NCBI GenBank assembly: GCA_030631125.1
Contig: DAOVLS010000026.1
Coordinates: 1-13,507, forward strand
Length of the DNA: 13,507 nucleotides
Source: Planctomycetales bacterium
GTDB taxonomy: Bacteria; Planctomycetota; Phycisphaerae; SM23-33
Reading direction: 5' to 3'
The first letter of the stretch is position 1. Each line of letters opens with the position of its first letter. This document shows, piece after piece, positions 6,612 to 12,298 of the stretch. Made by a program: the position numbers and the translations under genes. The notes under the pieces were generated by a model, which ran no database searches, was not told the DNA's origin, and worked only from the letters and a program-made list of their open reading frames with translations.

Positions 6612-7316
6612 GTGGGTAGTGTAGCGGAAGAAAAAACGTCAGTCTATGACGACATTGTGCAGAGGGTTTTTTCCGGCGATGTCGCTCCGGGCACCCGGCT
6701 GGTGGAGCGTAACCTGGCTGGGGAACTGGGCGTCAGCCGAATCCCCGTTCGTGAAGCATTGGCCAGAATGGTGGCGCGGGGAATACTGGTCAGCGGCAGG
6801 AAACATCAGGGCGTGCGGATGAGGGACTACTCGTCGGAAGAGATTCAGCAACTCTACGAGTACCGCGAAATCCTCGAAAGCGGCGTATTCAGAGCTGCCG
6901 CCCGTTCTGCCACCGAATCTGACCTTGCCCGCATCGAGGCGATATGCGACCGGATGGAGGCCAACGGTGCCGACATGGACAAATATGACTGGTCTGTCGC
7001 CGCGTCTCTGGAGCGCAGGTTCCATGAAGCCATAGCCGAGGCCGGGCACAACGAGCGGCTCGTGCAGGCGGTCAGGGCTTTATTGACCGAGTGCTATTAC
7101 CTGTTTTACGTTCTTCCGTCCCGGCAGGCCGAACGCAGCATCTGGGGCACGGAGACCGCCGAACAACTGCAACACATAATCCGGAGCCATCGCGACGTAC
7201 TGGAGATGGTTCGAGAAGACAAGCCCGAAGAGGCGGAAAAGATCGCAAGAATATTCATGCTGAAGTGCCGCGACGGGATTATCAGGTGGATGAGTACCTG
7301 CAATTCTAAAGCGTAA
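6612..7316 (+). CDS. GntR-family transcriptional regulator, FadR/FCD subfamily
   Basis: 234-aa DNA-binding regulator starting at GTG 6612, with a purine-rich RBS about 8 bp upstream. The winged helix (about 8-72) shows YDDIVQRVFSGDVAPGTRLVE, the recognition region ELGVSRIPVREALARM (38-53) and the wing KHQGVRMRDY. The FCD ligand-binding domain (about 77-225) has EYREILESGVFRAAA, LERRFHEAI (133-141), HNERL and RSHRDVLEMV (191-200). FCD domains often bind metal through one Asp and three His. Here H138 and H193 are present, the acidic position is E134 and the remaining His is not evident, so metal binding is uncertain. Ligands in the family are small carboxylates or sugar acids, but none can be named. 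No catabolic gene is adjacent; its own promoter carries two matching operators. Confidence 0.93.
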   Translation: MGSVAEEKTSVYDDIVQRVFSGDVAPGTRLVERNLAGELGVSRIPVREALARMVARGILVSGRKHQGVRMRDYSSEEIQQLYEYREILESGVFRAAARSATESDLARIEAICDRMEANGADMDKYDWSVAASLERRFHEAIAEAGHNERLVQAVRALLTECYYLFYVLPSRQAERSIWGTETAEQLQHIIRSHRDVLEMVREDKPEEAEKIARIFMLKCRDGIIRWMSTCNSKA

Positions 7317-7348
7317 GTTGAGGACGAATTCGTCGGAAATTTGAAAGA

Positions 7349-7368
7349 CCTGCCTACCGGCAGGCAGG
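7349..7368. repeat. CCTGCC/GGCAGG hairpin with two alternative right arms
   Basis: CCTGCC (7349-7354) can pair with GGCAGG at 7359-7364 (loop TACC) or with the overlapping GGCAGG at 7363-7368. It directly precedes a perfect Shine-Dalgarno. ACCTGCCT (7348-7355) can also pair with AGGAGGT (7370-7376) if one G is bulged, so the fold could hide that site. Related CCTGCC...GGCAGG repeats are frequent between genes in some environmental genomes (memory). Confidence 0.55.
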
Positions 7369-7379
7369 AAGGAGGTGAT
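7369..7379 (+). promoter_or_regulatory. Perfect 11-nt Shine-Dalgarno in the leader of the PEP-CTERM gene
   Basis: AAGGAGGTGAT is complementary at all 11 positions to the standard 3' end of 16S rRNA. It lies 133 bp before the PEP-CTERM start, too far to serve it. It is placed for the short frame that opens at ATG 7378 or, with better spacing, TTG 7384. Confidence 0.6.
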
Positions 7380-7485
7380 GCGATTGCGAATTGCAGTTTT
7401 TCTCGGCATTCCGGTATTCCGGTCTGTATGTAGTTGTGGAGCGTTTGTCTCGGCGGCGTGGTGTCGCCGGGTCGCTTCACGGTGA
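7378..7485 (+). CDS. Possible 35-codon leader peptide
   Basis: Small frame from ATG 7378 to TGA 7483-7485, reading MRLRIAVFLGIPVFRSVCSC... then a basic tail (WCRRVASR). The ATG overlaps the perfect Shine-Dalgarno, so initiation at the in-frame TTG 7384 (33 codons) is sterically better. It ends 26 bp before the PEP-CTERM start. It could be a translated leader controlling that gene, or a chance frame. The peptide has no recognised family. The frame includes a tandem ATTCCGGT pair (7408-7423). Confidence 0.3.
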   Translation: MRLRIAVFLGIPVFRSVCSCGAFVSAAWCRRVASR

Positions 7486-7511
7486 AAGTCAGTAAAATGA
7501 GGAGAAGTGAG

Positions 7512-8420
7512 ATGAAAAAGACAATGACAGTACTGTGTGTGTTGTGCATAGCAGCCCTGGCCGCTCCGGCGTGGGGAGCTATTATCCAATGGGAGGGAGA
7601 TGTAAGCAAAGACTGGTTTACCGGCGGAAACTGGGCCGGTGGTAGTTACCCGACCAGCGCCAACGACGATTATGGTGAGTTCAAAAATGCCACAGGGGAT
7701 TATTGCGAGATTGCCAACGGAAATGCCGACGCCCGTAGTATCTGGGTAGGAGTGGCTGGAGGCGCGAGTGGCCGACTCGATATCCTTTCGACCGGCACAC
7801 TCACTACCCAATCCTGGTTTCCCGTCAACTTGAACGAAGGTGAACTGAACCTCTATGGGAACTTTGCAGTAGGTGGCACCCTGAACATGGGCGCTGCCGG
7901 CGGCGCCTTTACGGTTACGCACCACGGAGGCGCCCTTACGACCGCTGGTTATGATGCGTACCTCAAGGCAGGCGGCACACTCAAGGTCGTCGGCGACGCA
8001 GGGTCGGTTGCTTTTGCCAAGTGGGGCACGACTTACACTCAGAAGACCGGCGGTATATTGGAGCCGCTGGTTGGTAGTGCAGGCCTGAAGACTATCACGT
8101 CCTTGGGTAATAATTCCGGTGTAGTCGCCACGGTCTTCGAAAGTGACAGCCTGTTGAAGCCCGGCTTTGCCGACGGTGTTACGCCGTATGAGGACACATG
8201 GACGGTCATGAACTGCAAAAATCATTACACCCCCAGCCTGTCCGTTGACGACCAGGGCCTGGTGTTCGCGCCCGGCGTTGACTCGAATTGGAGTTTCGAG
8301 TGGGTGGATGCCTCAAACGGCGGCAAGGACCTGGAAATAACCTATGTCCCCGAGCCGGCGACGATGGCGCTGCTTGGTATCGGTGGAATCGGTGTCCTGA
8401 TTCGTCGACGAAGAAAGTAG
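7512..8420 (+). CDS. PEP-CTERM sorting-domain secreted beta-rich protein
   Basis: 302-aa exported protein. Start ATG 7512 has AGGAGAAG at 7500-7507; an in-frame ATG at 7497 lies within that RBS and is less likely. The signal peptide MKKTMTVLCVLCIAALAAPAWGA covers about 1-23. The body opens with IIQWEGDVSKDWFTGGNWAG, the W..G...W..GGNW form seen at the start of many planctomycete and verrucomicrobial autotransporter-like beta-helix proteins. It continues with Gly/Asn/Thr-rich short strands (RLDILSTGTL, LNLYGNFAVGGTLNM, GGTLKVVGDAG). The C-terminus (about 279-302) is a canonical PEP-CTERM tail: VPEP, hydrophobic helix MALLGIGGIGVLI, then RRRRK. That tail is recognised by an exosortase, which is not encoded here. 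It probably ends on the cell surface or in exopolymer. Function beyond that is unknown. Confidence 0.92.
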   Translation: MKKTMTVLCVLCIAALAAPAWGAIIQWEGDVSKDWFTGGNWAGGSYPTSANDDYGEFKNATGDYCEIANGNADARSIWVGVAGGASGRLDILSTGTLTTQSWFPVNLNEGELNLYGNFAVGGTLNMGAAGGAFTVTHHGGALTTAGYDAYLKAGGTLKVVGDAGSVAFAKWGTTYTQKTGGILEPLVGSAGLKTITSLGNNSGVVATVFESDSLLKPGFADGVTPYEDTWTVMNCKNHYTPSLSVDDQGLVFAPGVDSNWSFEWVDASNGGKDLEITYVPEPATMALLGIGGIGVLIRRRRK

Positions 8421-8426
8421 TCCGCA

Positions 8427-8447
8427 GATTACACGGATTACACGGAT
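8427..8447. repeat. 9-bp GATTACACG tandem
   Basis: Two exact GATTACACG units (8427-8435, 8436-8444) and a partial third (GAT), starting 6 bp after the PEP-CTERM stop codon. The word resembles the GGATTAC words of the cluster at 2764-2925, but the spacing is a regular 9 bp and there is no inverted partner. Confidence 0.75.
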
Positions 8448-8453
8448 AGTTAA

Positions 8454-8488
8454 CAATTGGCAATTGACAATTGAAAATTGGCAATTGG
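8454..8488. repeat. Five tandem 7-bp CAATTGR units
   Basis: Exact 7-bp register: CAATTGG (8454), CAATTGA (8461), CAATTGA (8468), AAATTGG (8475), CAATTGG (8482). Each unit centres on the palindrome CAATTG. The even spacing could arise by slippage; a protein-binding array is another possibility. A TTGACA arises inside it at 8464-8469, but no matching -10 follows at normal distance. Confidence 0.85.
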
Positions 8489-8492
8489 TAAG

Positions 8493-8539
8493 TACCCCCA
8501 GCCCACGGTTGCTTCTCCTTCTCCGTGGGCTGGGAGGTA
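8493..8539. repeat. GC-rich hairpin between PEP-CTERM and pseudopilin genes
   Basis: CCCAGCCCACGG (8497-8508) pairs perfectly with CCGTGGGCTGGG (8523-8534). Four more pairs (8493-8496 with 8536-8539) follow a bulged A. The 14-nt loop is pyrimidine-rich. It is the most stable stem in the spacer, but no T-run follows on the + strand, so it may stabilise a 3' end rather than terminate. Confidence 0.65.
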
Positions 8540-8557
8540 ATAACGTACAGAGAATGT

Positions 8558-8667
8558 CGAATATTGAACAGGAAATGTCGAATTTCGAAGTGAAAGAAGA
8601 AAGATGTTTTTGAGCAATGTTTTTTTACTTCGAAATTCAAAATTCTTTGTTCATTATTCAATATTCG
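8558..8667. repeat. CGAATATTGAA / GAATTTCGAAGT two-block inverted repeat
   Basis: Outer arms CGAATATTGAA (8558-8568) and TTCAATATTCG (8657-8667) are perfect. Inner arms GAATTTCGAAGT (8580-8591) and ACTTCGAAATTC (8627-8638) are perfect over 12 bp. The connecting segments are of unequal length. The centre is T-rich. It ends 28 bp before the pseudopilin start, just ahead of a T-run (8668-8675). It could form a bidirectional 3' structure or be a mobile REP-like unit. Confidence 0.7.
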
Positions 8668-8695
8668 TTTTTTTTGCTTTAGCAGGGATGCGATA

Positions 8696-9430
8696 ATGAC
8701 AAAGCGAACGCTTGGTTTTACACTGGTGGAACTTTTAGTGGTTGTGGCGATTATCGCTCTTCTGGTGTCGATCCTCCTTCCGACGCTCGGCAAGGCCAAG
8801 GAGCAGACCAGGATGGTCATCTGCATGTCGAACCTCAGGAGCCTGGGTCTGTCGTTCACTTTTTACACCGGCGCAAACGACAACTGGTGGCCTCCCGTCG
8901 GATGGGACAGGGACGTGTTGTACAACGGTCCCTGGTCGCCTTATTGGGATAAGATTCTGCACCAGTGCCGCTATTACGACAACCTCGACTTGCTCCATTG
9001 CCCCAGCGATCACCTGGACCGCAGCGCTTATTACGAAAACTTAGGCATTCCGGTAGAAGCCCGTTATCCCCGTTCCTATGCAATGAACCAGCGGGTGTCG
9101 TACCTGGGCCTCACTCCTGATTGGCCCGGACGGGTTACCAAGGCAACGGAGGTTACGGACCCCGGTGATACTATCCTCGTTGCCGAGGCGTGGGATTCGA
9201 GATGGTGGAGCAGTTACGAGCCGAACATATACAACCAGGATAACGGCTGCGCGGTCTGGCCCGGTTATAACGCGTCCTACCCGGGCAGGAACCGCGAGGC
9301 GACGATGGACGTGCACCGAAATAACAACGCAGCCAATTACCTCTTCTGCGACGGACACGTGACCCTGATGTCGGACGACGAAGAAAAACTTCAGCCGCCC
9401 GATTACTACTACTGGAATCGCGCAAAATAG
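8696..9430 (+). CDS. Pseudopilin-like protein with type IV methylation motif and C-terminal DGHV motif
   Basis: 244-aa protein with a class III signal: basic MTKRTLG, cleavage after G7, then FTLVELLVVVAIIALLVSILLP with F8 as +1 and E12 as the conserved Glu5. This is the substrate type of the prepilin peptidase encoded at 1593-2738. The stalk is followed by LGKAKEQTRMVICMSNLRSLG (about 31-51), the ARxxARxxxCxxNL-type linker of planctomycete DUF1559-like proteins. The globular part is Tyr/Trp-rich with paired cysteines (C98 and C109 region). Near the C-terminus DVHRNNNAANYLFCDGHV is a variant of the H-X9-DG motif. RBS CAGGGA is at 8683-8688. Many paralogues occur per genome in Phycisphaerae and related groups; their structural role is not settled. 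It is likely a surface or secretion pseudopilin rather than a main pilus subunit. Confidence 0.92.
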   Translation: MTKRTLGFTLVELLVVVAIIALLVSILLPTLGKAKEQTRMVICMSNLRSLGLSFTFYTGANDNWWPPVGWDRDVLYNGPWSPYWDKILHQCRYYDNLDLLHCPSDHLDRSAYYENLGIPVEARYPRSYAMNQRVSYLGLTPDWPGRVTKATEVTDPGDTILVAEAWDSRWWSSYEPNIYNQDNGCAVWPGYNASYPGRNREATMDVHRNNNAANYLFCDGHVTLMSDDEEKLQPPDYYYWNRAK

Positions 9431-9432
9431 GA

Positions 9433-9518
9433 AAAAAGGGGACATTTTACTTTTTTTGCTGCTTCACTCGTCATCTGCGGTGAAGTGCTGTGAGAAAAAA
9501 GTAGAATGTCCCCTTTTT
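9433..9518. repeat. 24-bp inverted repeat with nested hairpin (GGGGACATTTTAC arms), likely terminator or REP-like unit
   Basis: Arms 9433-9456 and 9495-9518 pair over 24 bp with a single G:U. The inner hairpin is CTTCAC (9462-9467) with GTGAAG (9480-9485). The element begins 2 bp after the pseudopilin stop codon. The right arm ends TTTTT, then CG, then TTTTT, so it fits an intrinsic terminator for that gene; the left arm would give the same on the minus strand. Elements with GGGGACA...TGTCCCC ends are often linked to REP-associated tyrosine transposases in other genomes (memory). None is encoded here. Confidence 0.8.
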
Positions 9519-9590
9519 CGTTTTTAACTAGGGGGGCAGGGGGTTATCCATTATCTTCATGCCATTCGCGGCTGTCCCTGTTTGAAAAAT

Positions 9591-9594
9591 GGAG
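9591..9594 (+). promoter_or_regulatory. GGAG that decides the start of the C25/transglutaminase-like gene
   Basis: The first ATG of the frame (9589) overlaps this GGAG and has no RBS of its own. GGAG is 6 nt from ATG 9601, which is therefore the preferred start; ATG 9607 is a weaker alternative. Confidence 0.55.
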
Positions 9595-9600
9595 AAAAAG

Positions 9601-12255
9601 ATGCTTATGCGTCAAACGATGGTAACTGTCGGGTGTATCCTGCTGGTTTGTTTAAGCCAAAGCATCGCGGCGACGACCCGGAAGAAAGCCGAACCCGCCG
9701 CCAAAATCTATGCGATTGTCGTCAGTAATCAAACACACGCCGACGCCGAATGGCGGAAGGTTGTCGATGCGCTTCGCAAGAAACATAACGGCAAGGTAAT
9801 CCGGTACAATTCGGACGTCCGCGAGTCTGCGCTGGAACTGTCGGCCCGGAGGCCGGACTACGTCTGCTTCGTCGCCACACCGGAAGAAATCACTCGCCCG
9901 TATATAGTGAACATCCACCACATGCTCCGCAAACTGGACGACGACCCGTACGAGGACGCCCTCTGGGCCATCCTGACCGGGTACGACGCAGCCGGTGCGC
10001 TGCGGATCGCCGCTCGCGCCGAACCGCTGGTCCTCCGGCGGTCGATCGGCGGCACAGCATCAGCGCCTCTTACGCCGTTTGAATCAGGTCTGCGATTTGC
10101 CGAAAGCACAAAGGGCAAGATGTGGATCAAGTCCAAAGGCGGCGAAGAGAAAGAGGCGAAGTACGAGCCGGACGGCGTCAAAATCATGGTCGATGCGATG
10201 AATAACACAAAACCCGACTGCTTCTTCACCAGCGGGCACGCCACGACTAAAGATTGGCAGATCGGATACAAATTCAAGGGCGGGCAGTTCCGCTGCAAGG
10301 ACGGCCAACTATACGGGCTGGACACAACCGGCAAAAGGTACGACATCAAATCTCCCAATCCGAAGGCGTATCTGGCGGTGGGGAACTGTCTTATCGGGCT
10401 GATTCCCCAGCGCGACTGCATGGCCCTGGCGTGGATGCACACCGGCGGGGCGTATCAGATGTTCGCACACATCGCCGCGCAGTGGTACGGGCACATGGGA
10501 TGGGGAATGGTGCGATTGCTGGTCGGTCAGGCGGGGCGATTTAACGTCGTCGAGTCATTCTATTTCAATCAGCAGTCGCTTCTGCACCGGCTGGCGAGCG
10601 AGAACCCAAGAGTGCTGAACATTGTCGTTGAAGAATTCGATACGCGGCGAAACCCCAGAGTAATGAGCGATCTGGCGAATCGCCACCGCCTGATAAGAAA
10701 GAACAAGGAAGGCAAAAACGAAATCGACCGGGACGCCCTGGGTCTGCTGTGGGAGCGTGACACGACGGTGCTTTACGGCGACCCGGCATGGGACGCGCGC
10801 CTGGCACGGCGGACGCTGCCCTGGAGCCAGAAATTCACCGTCAAAAAAGATGTCTATACATTCACCGTAACGACAAACGAGGACGGCAAATGGCCCGGCG
10901 GGCGATACAGTCCCGTCATGGCGCTGCTGCCGGAGAGGGTGCAAGACGTCGAAATCCTCGAAGGGGCCGAACTCAAACCGGTCGTTACCGACAACTTCAT
11001 CCTCTTGCCGCTGAAGGGCGAATTCAAGAAAGGAAAGCAAATCAAAGTTGTTTTCCGCGCCAAGCCACTTGCCCGTCCCGACGCCGGCGTTCTGGCGGAA
11101 ATGAAAAAGGTTCAACAGGCCGTCGCGCTGCTTGATGAGTCGGACCGCTCCGGCGTGATGATTGCCCTGTCGAAAGCCGGTAAAAACCGCGGGCAACTAA
11201 TCGCAACAATTCGCTCCGCCCCGAAAACCCATCGCAAGGCCGTCGCGTTCCTCATCGCCAATATGCCGGAACGAGACCTGAAGGCGCTGGGCAAAGACTT
11301 CCTGCTGGAGAATATCGATTACGCATTCAAGGCCCGAAAGGGCGCGCCGTGGTCGAAGCAGATTCCCGAATCGCTTTTCTACAATGACATCCTGCCGTAC
11401 GCGAGCGTCAATGAGCGCAGGGACAATTGGCGGAAGGATTTTTACGACCGATTCTCGGCGATGGCGTGGAAGTGCAAGTCGGCCGGCGAGGCTGCGAAAT
11501 TGCTCAACAAGGAGGTCTTCAGGATACTGGATGTGAAATATCACGCCACCAAGCGTCCCAAGGCGGACCAAAGCCCGTATGAATCCATCGAGGCGAAGTT
11601 TGCTTCCTGCACGGGCCTGACGGTGCTGCTGGTCGATGCCTGCCGGGCGGTCGGGATACCGTCCAGGCTTGCGGGCATCCCGCTGTGGAAACCCGACAAG
11701 GACGGTAAACGCCCCGGGCTTGCCGGTAATCACAGTTGGACGGAGATATGGGACGGTCAGTGGTATCATCTCGGATCGGCAGAGCCGAATGAACTGAACA
11801 AGGCCTGGTTCACCAAAAAATGCTACACCGCCGCCGATCACAGAGTTTGGTTTCATCGCATCTACGCCACGTCGTTCAGGAAGACGGGGAATTCTTTTCC
11901 GCTGGTGTGGAACATGTCCGTTCAGTGGGTTCCGGCGACGGACGTAACGCTGTTTTATACAAGTCCCTGCAAGGTGCGTGTGGGCTTTAAGGGTGCAGGG
12001 AAAAGGGAGGTAACCGCCTGTTTGAACGGCAATATCGTCGCTGTCGGCAGTGGCGTCGATTCGGCTCAATTGTCACTGGCCGGCGGGTTGACGTACGATA
12101 TTGTAATCCGCAGCGCCGACGGGAAGGTTATCGGGCGTGCAAAATTACCGGTGGCGTTCCGCAAACCGACCCCCACGACAAAACCTACGACAAAACCCAC
12201 GACGAAACCCACGACAACAAAATCCGCTTCCGAAAGCAAACCCGCCGCGAGGTGA
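9601..12255 (+). CDS. Large secreted protein: C25/caspase-like peptidase region plus transglutaminase-like domain
   Basis: 884 aa, exported: signal peptide about 1-24 (MLMRQTMVTVGCILLVCLSQ). Residues about 35-405 look like a clan-CD, gingipain-type (C25) fold. IYAIVVSNQ opens it, DCFFTSGHATTKDW gives the likely His (H213), KAYLAVGNCLIG the likely Cys (C263), and VLYGDPAWDARL (about 391-401) matches the GDP..L end common in C25 domains. A middle helical region (about 490-640) has no recognised motif. Residues about 640-745 are transglutaminase-like: SCTGLTVLLVDACRAVGIPSR with C670, NHSWTEIWDGQWYHL with H711, then GSAEPNEL, where E728 sits where the third catalytic residue (usually Asp) is expected. 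A beta-rich segment follows (about 785-855), then a PTTK-repeat tail. A protease, protein cross-linker or amidase activity is possible; either site could be inactive. It is separated from the pseudopilin gene by the inverted repeat at 9433-9518. Confidence 0.85.
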   Translation: MLMRQTMVTVGCILLVCLSQSIAATTRKKAEPAAKIYAIVVSNQTHADAEWRKVVDALRKKHNGKVIRYNSDVRESALELSARRPDYVCFVATPEEITRPYIVNIHHMLRKLDDDPYEDALWAILTGYDAAGALRIAARAEPLVLRRSIGGTASAPLTPFESGLRFAESTKGKMWIKSKGGEEKEAKYEPDGVKIMVDAMNNTKPDCFFTSGHATTKDWQIGYKFKGGQFRCKDGQLYGLDTTGKRYDIKSPNPKAYLAVGNCLIGLIPQRDCMALAWMHTGGAYQMFAHIAAQWYGHMGWGMVRLLVGQAGRFNVVESFYFNQQSLLHRLASENPRVLNIVVEEFDTRRNPRVMSDLANRHRLIRKNKEGKNEIDRDALGLLWERDTTVLYGDPAWDARLARRTLPWSQKFTVKKDVYTFTVTTNEDGKWPGGRYSPVMALLPERVQDVEILEGAELKPVVTDNFILLPLKGEFKKGKQIKVVFRAKPLARPDAGVLAEMKKVQQAVALLDESDRSGVMIALSKAGKNRGQLIATIRSAPKTHRKAVAFLIANMPERDLKALGKDFLLENIDYAFKARKGAPWSKQIPESLFYNDILPYASVNERRDNWRKDFYDRFSAMAWKCKSAGEAAKLLNKEVFRILDVKYHATKRPKADQSPYESIEAKFASCTGLTVLLVDACRAVGIPSRLAGIPLWKPDKDGKRPGLAGNHSWTEIWDGQWYHLGSAEPNELNKAWFTKKCYTAADHRVWFHRIYATSFRKTGNSFPLVWNMSVQWVPATDVTLFYTSPCKVRVGFKGAGKREVTACLNGNIVAVGSGVDSAQLSLAGGLTYDIVIRSADGKVIGRAKLPVAFRKPTPTTKPTTKPTTKPTTTKSASESKPAAR
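12175..12216 (+). repeat. 12-bp tandem repeat coding for a PTTK tail
   Basis: Three 12-bp units (ACGACAAAACCY form at 12175, 12187 and 12199) and a partial fourth encode TTKP repeats at the C-terminus of the preceding gene. The tail is low-complexity, basic and Thr/Pro-rich, probably a flexible linker or wall-contact segment. Such tandems change length by slippage. Confidence 0.85.
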
Positions 12256-12262
12256 AGCGATA

Positions 12263-12291
12263 TTGTCGTTCCGGCGGGGCGCTGATAGAAT
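12263..12291 (+). promoter_or_regulatory. Candidate promoter giving a leaderless AsmA-like transcript
   Basis: TTGTCG (12263-12268) and TAGAAT (12286-12291) are separated by 17 bp. The -10 ends 7 bp before ATG 12299, so transcription would begin at or next to the start codon. No Shine-Dalgarno is visible for this gene, which agrees with leaderless initiation. Confidence 0.4.
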
Positions 12292-12298
12292 CCCTGTG

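Noticed and set aside
7080..8225. 381-codon minus-strand frame across the GntR and PEP-CTERM genes
   Set aside because: It runs antisense through two well-supported genes and translates the CCTGCC hairpin in the middle; it has no domain.
8464..8494. TTGACA promoter inside the CAATTGR array
   Set aside because: The hexamer arises from the heptamer repeat, and no acceptable -10 follows at 16-18 bp.
8206..8859. 217-codon minus-strand frame
   Set aside because: It translates the spacer repeats and antisense parts of two genes, giving low-complexity sequence only.
9530..9543. G-rich run as a G-quadruplex
   Set aside because: Only two G-runs are present; four are needed for an intramolecular quadruplex.
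11197..12069. 290-codon minus-strand frame within the C25/transglutaminase-like gene
   Set aside because: It is opposite conserved catalytic motifs of the + strand gene and shows no motif of its own; the same applies to 10555-11196.
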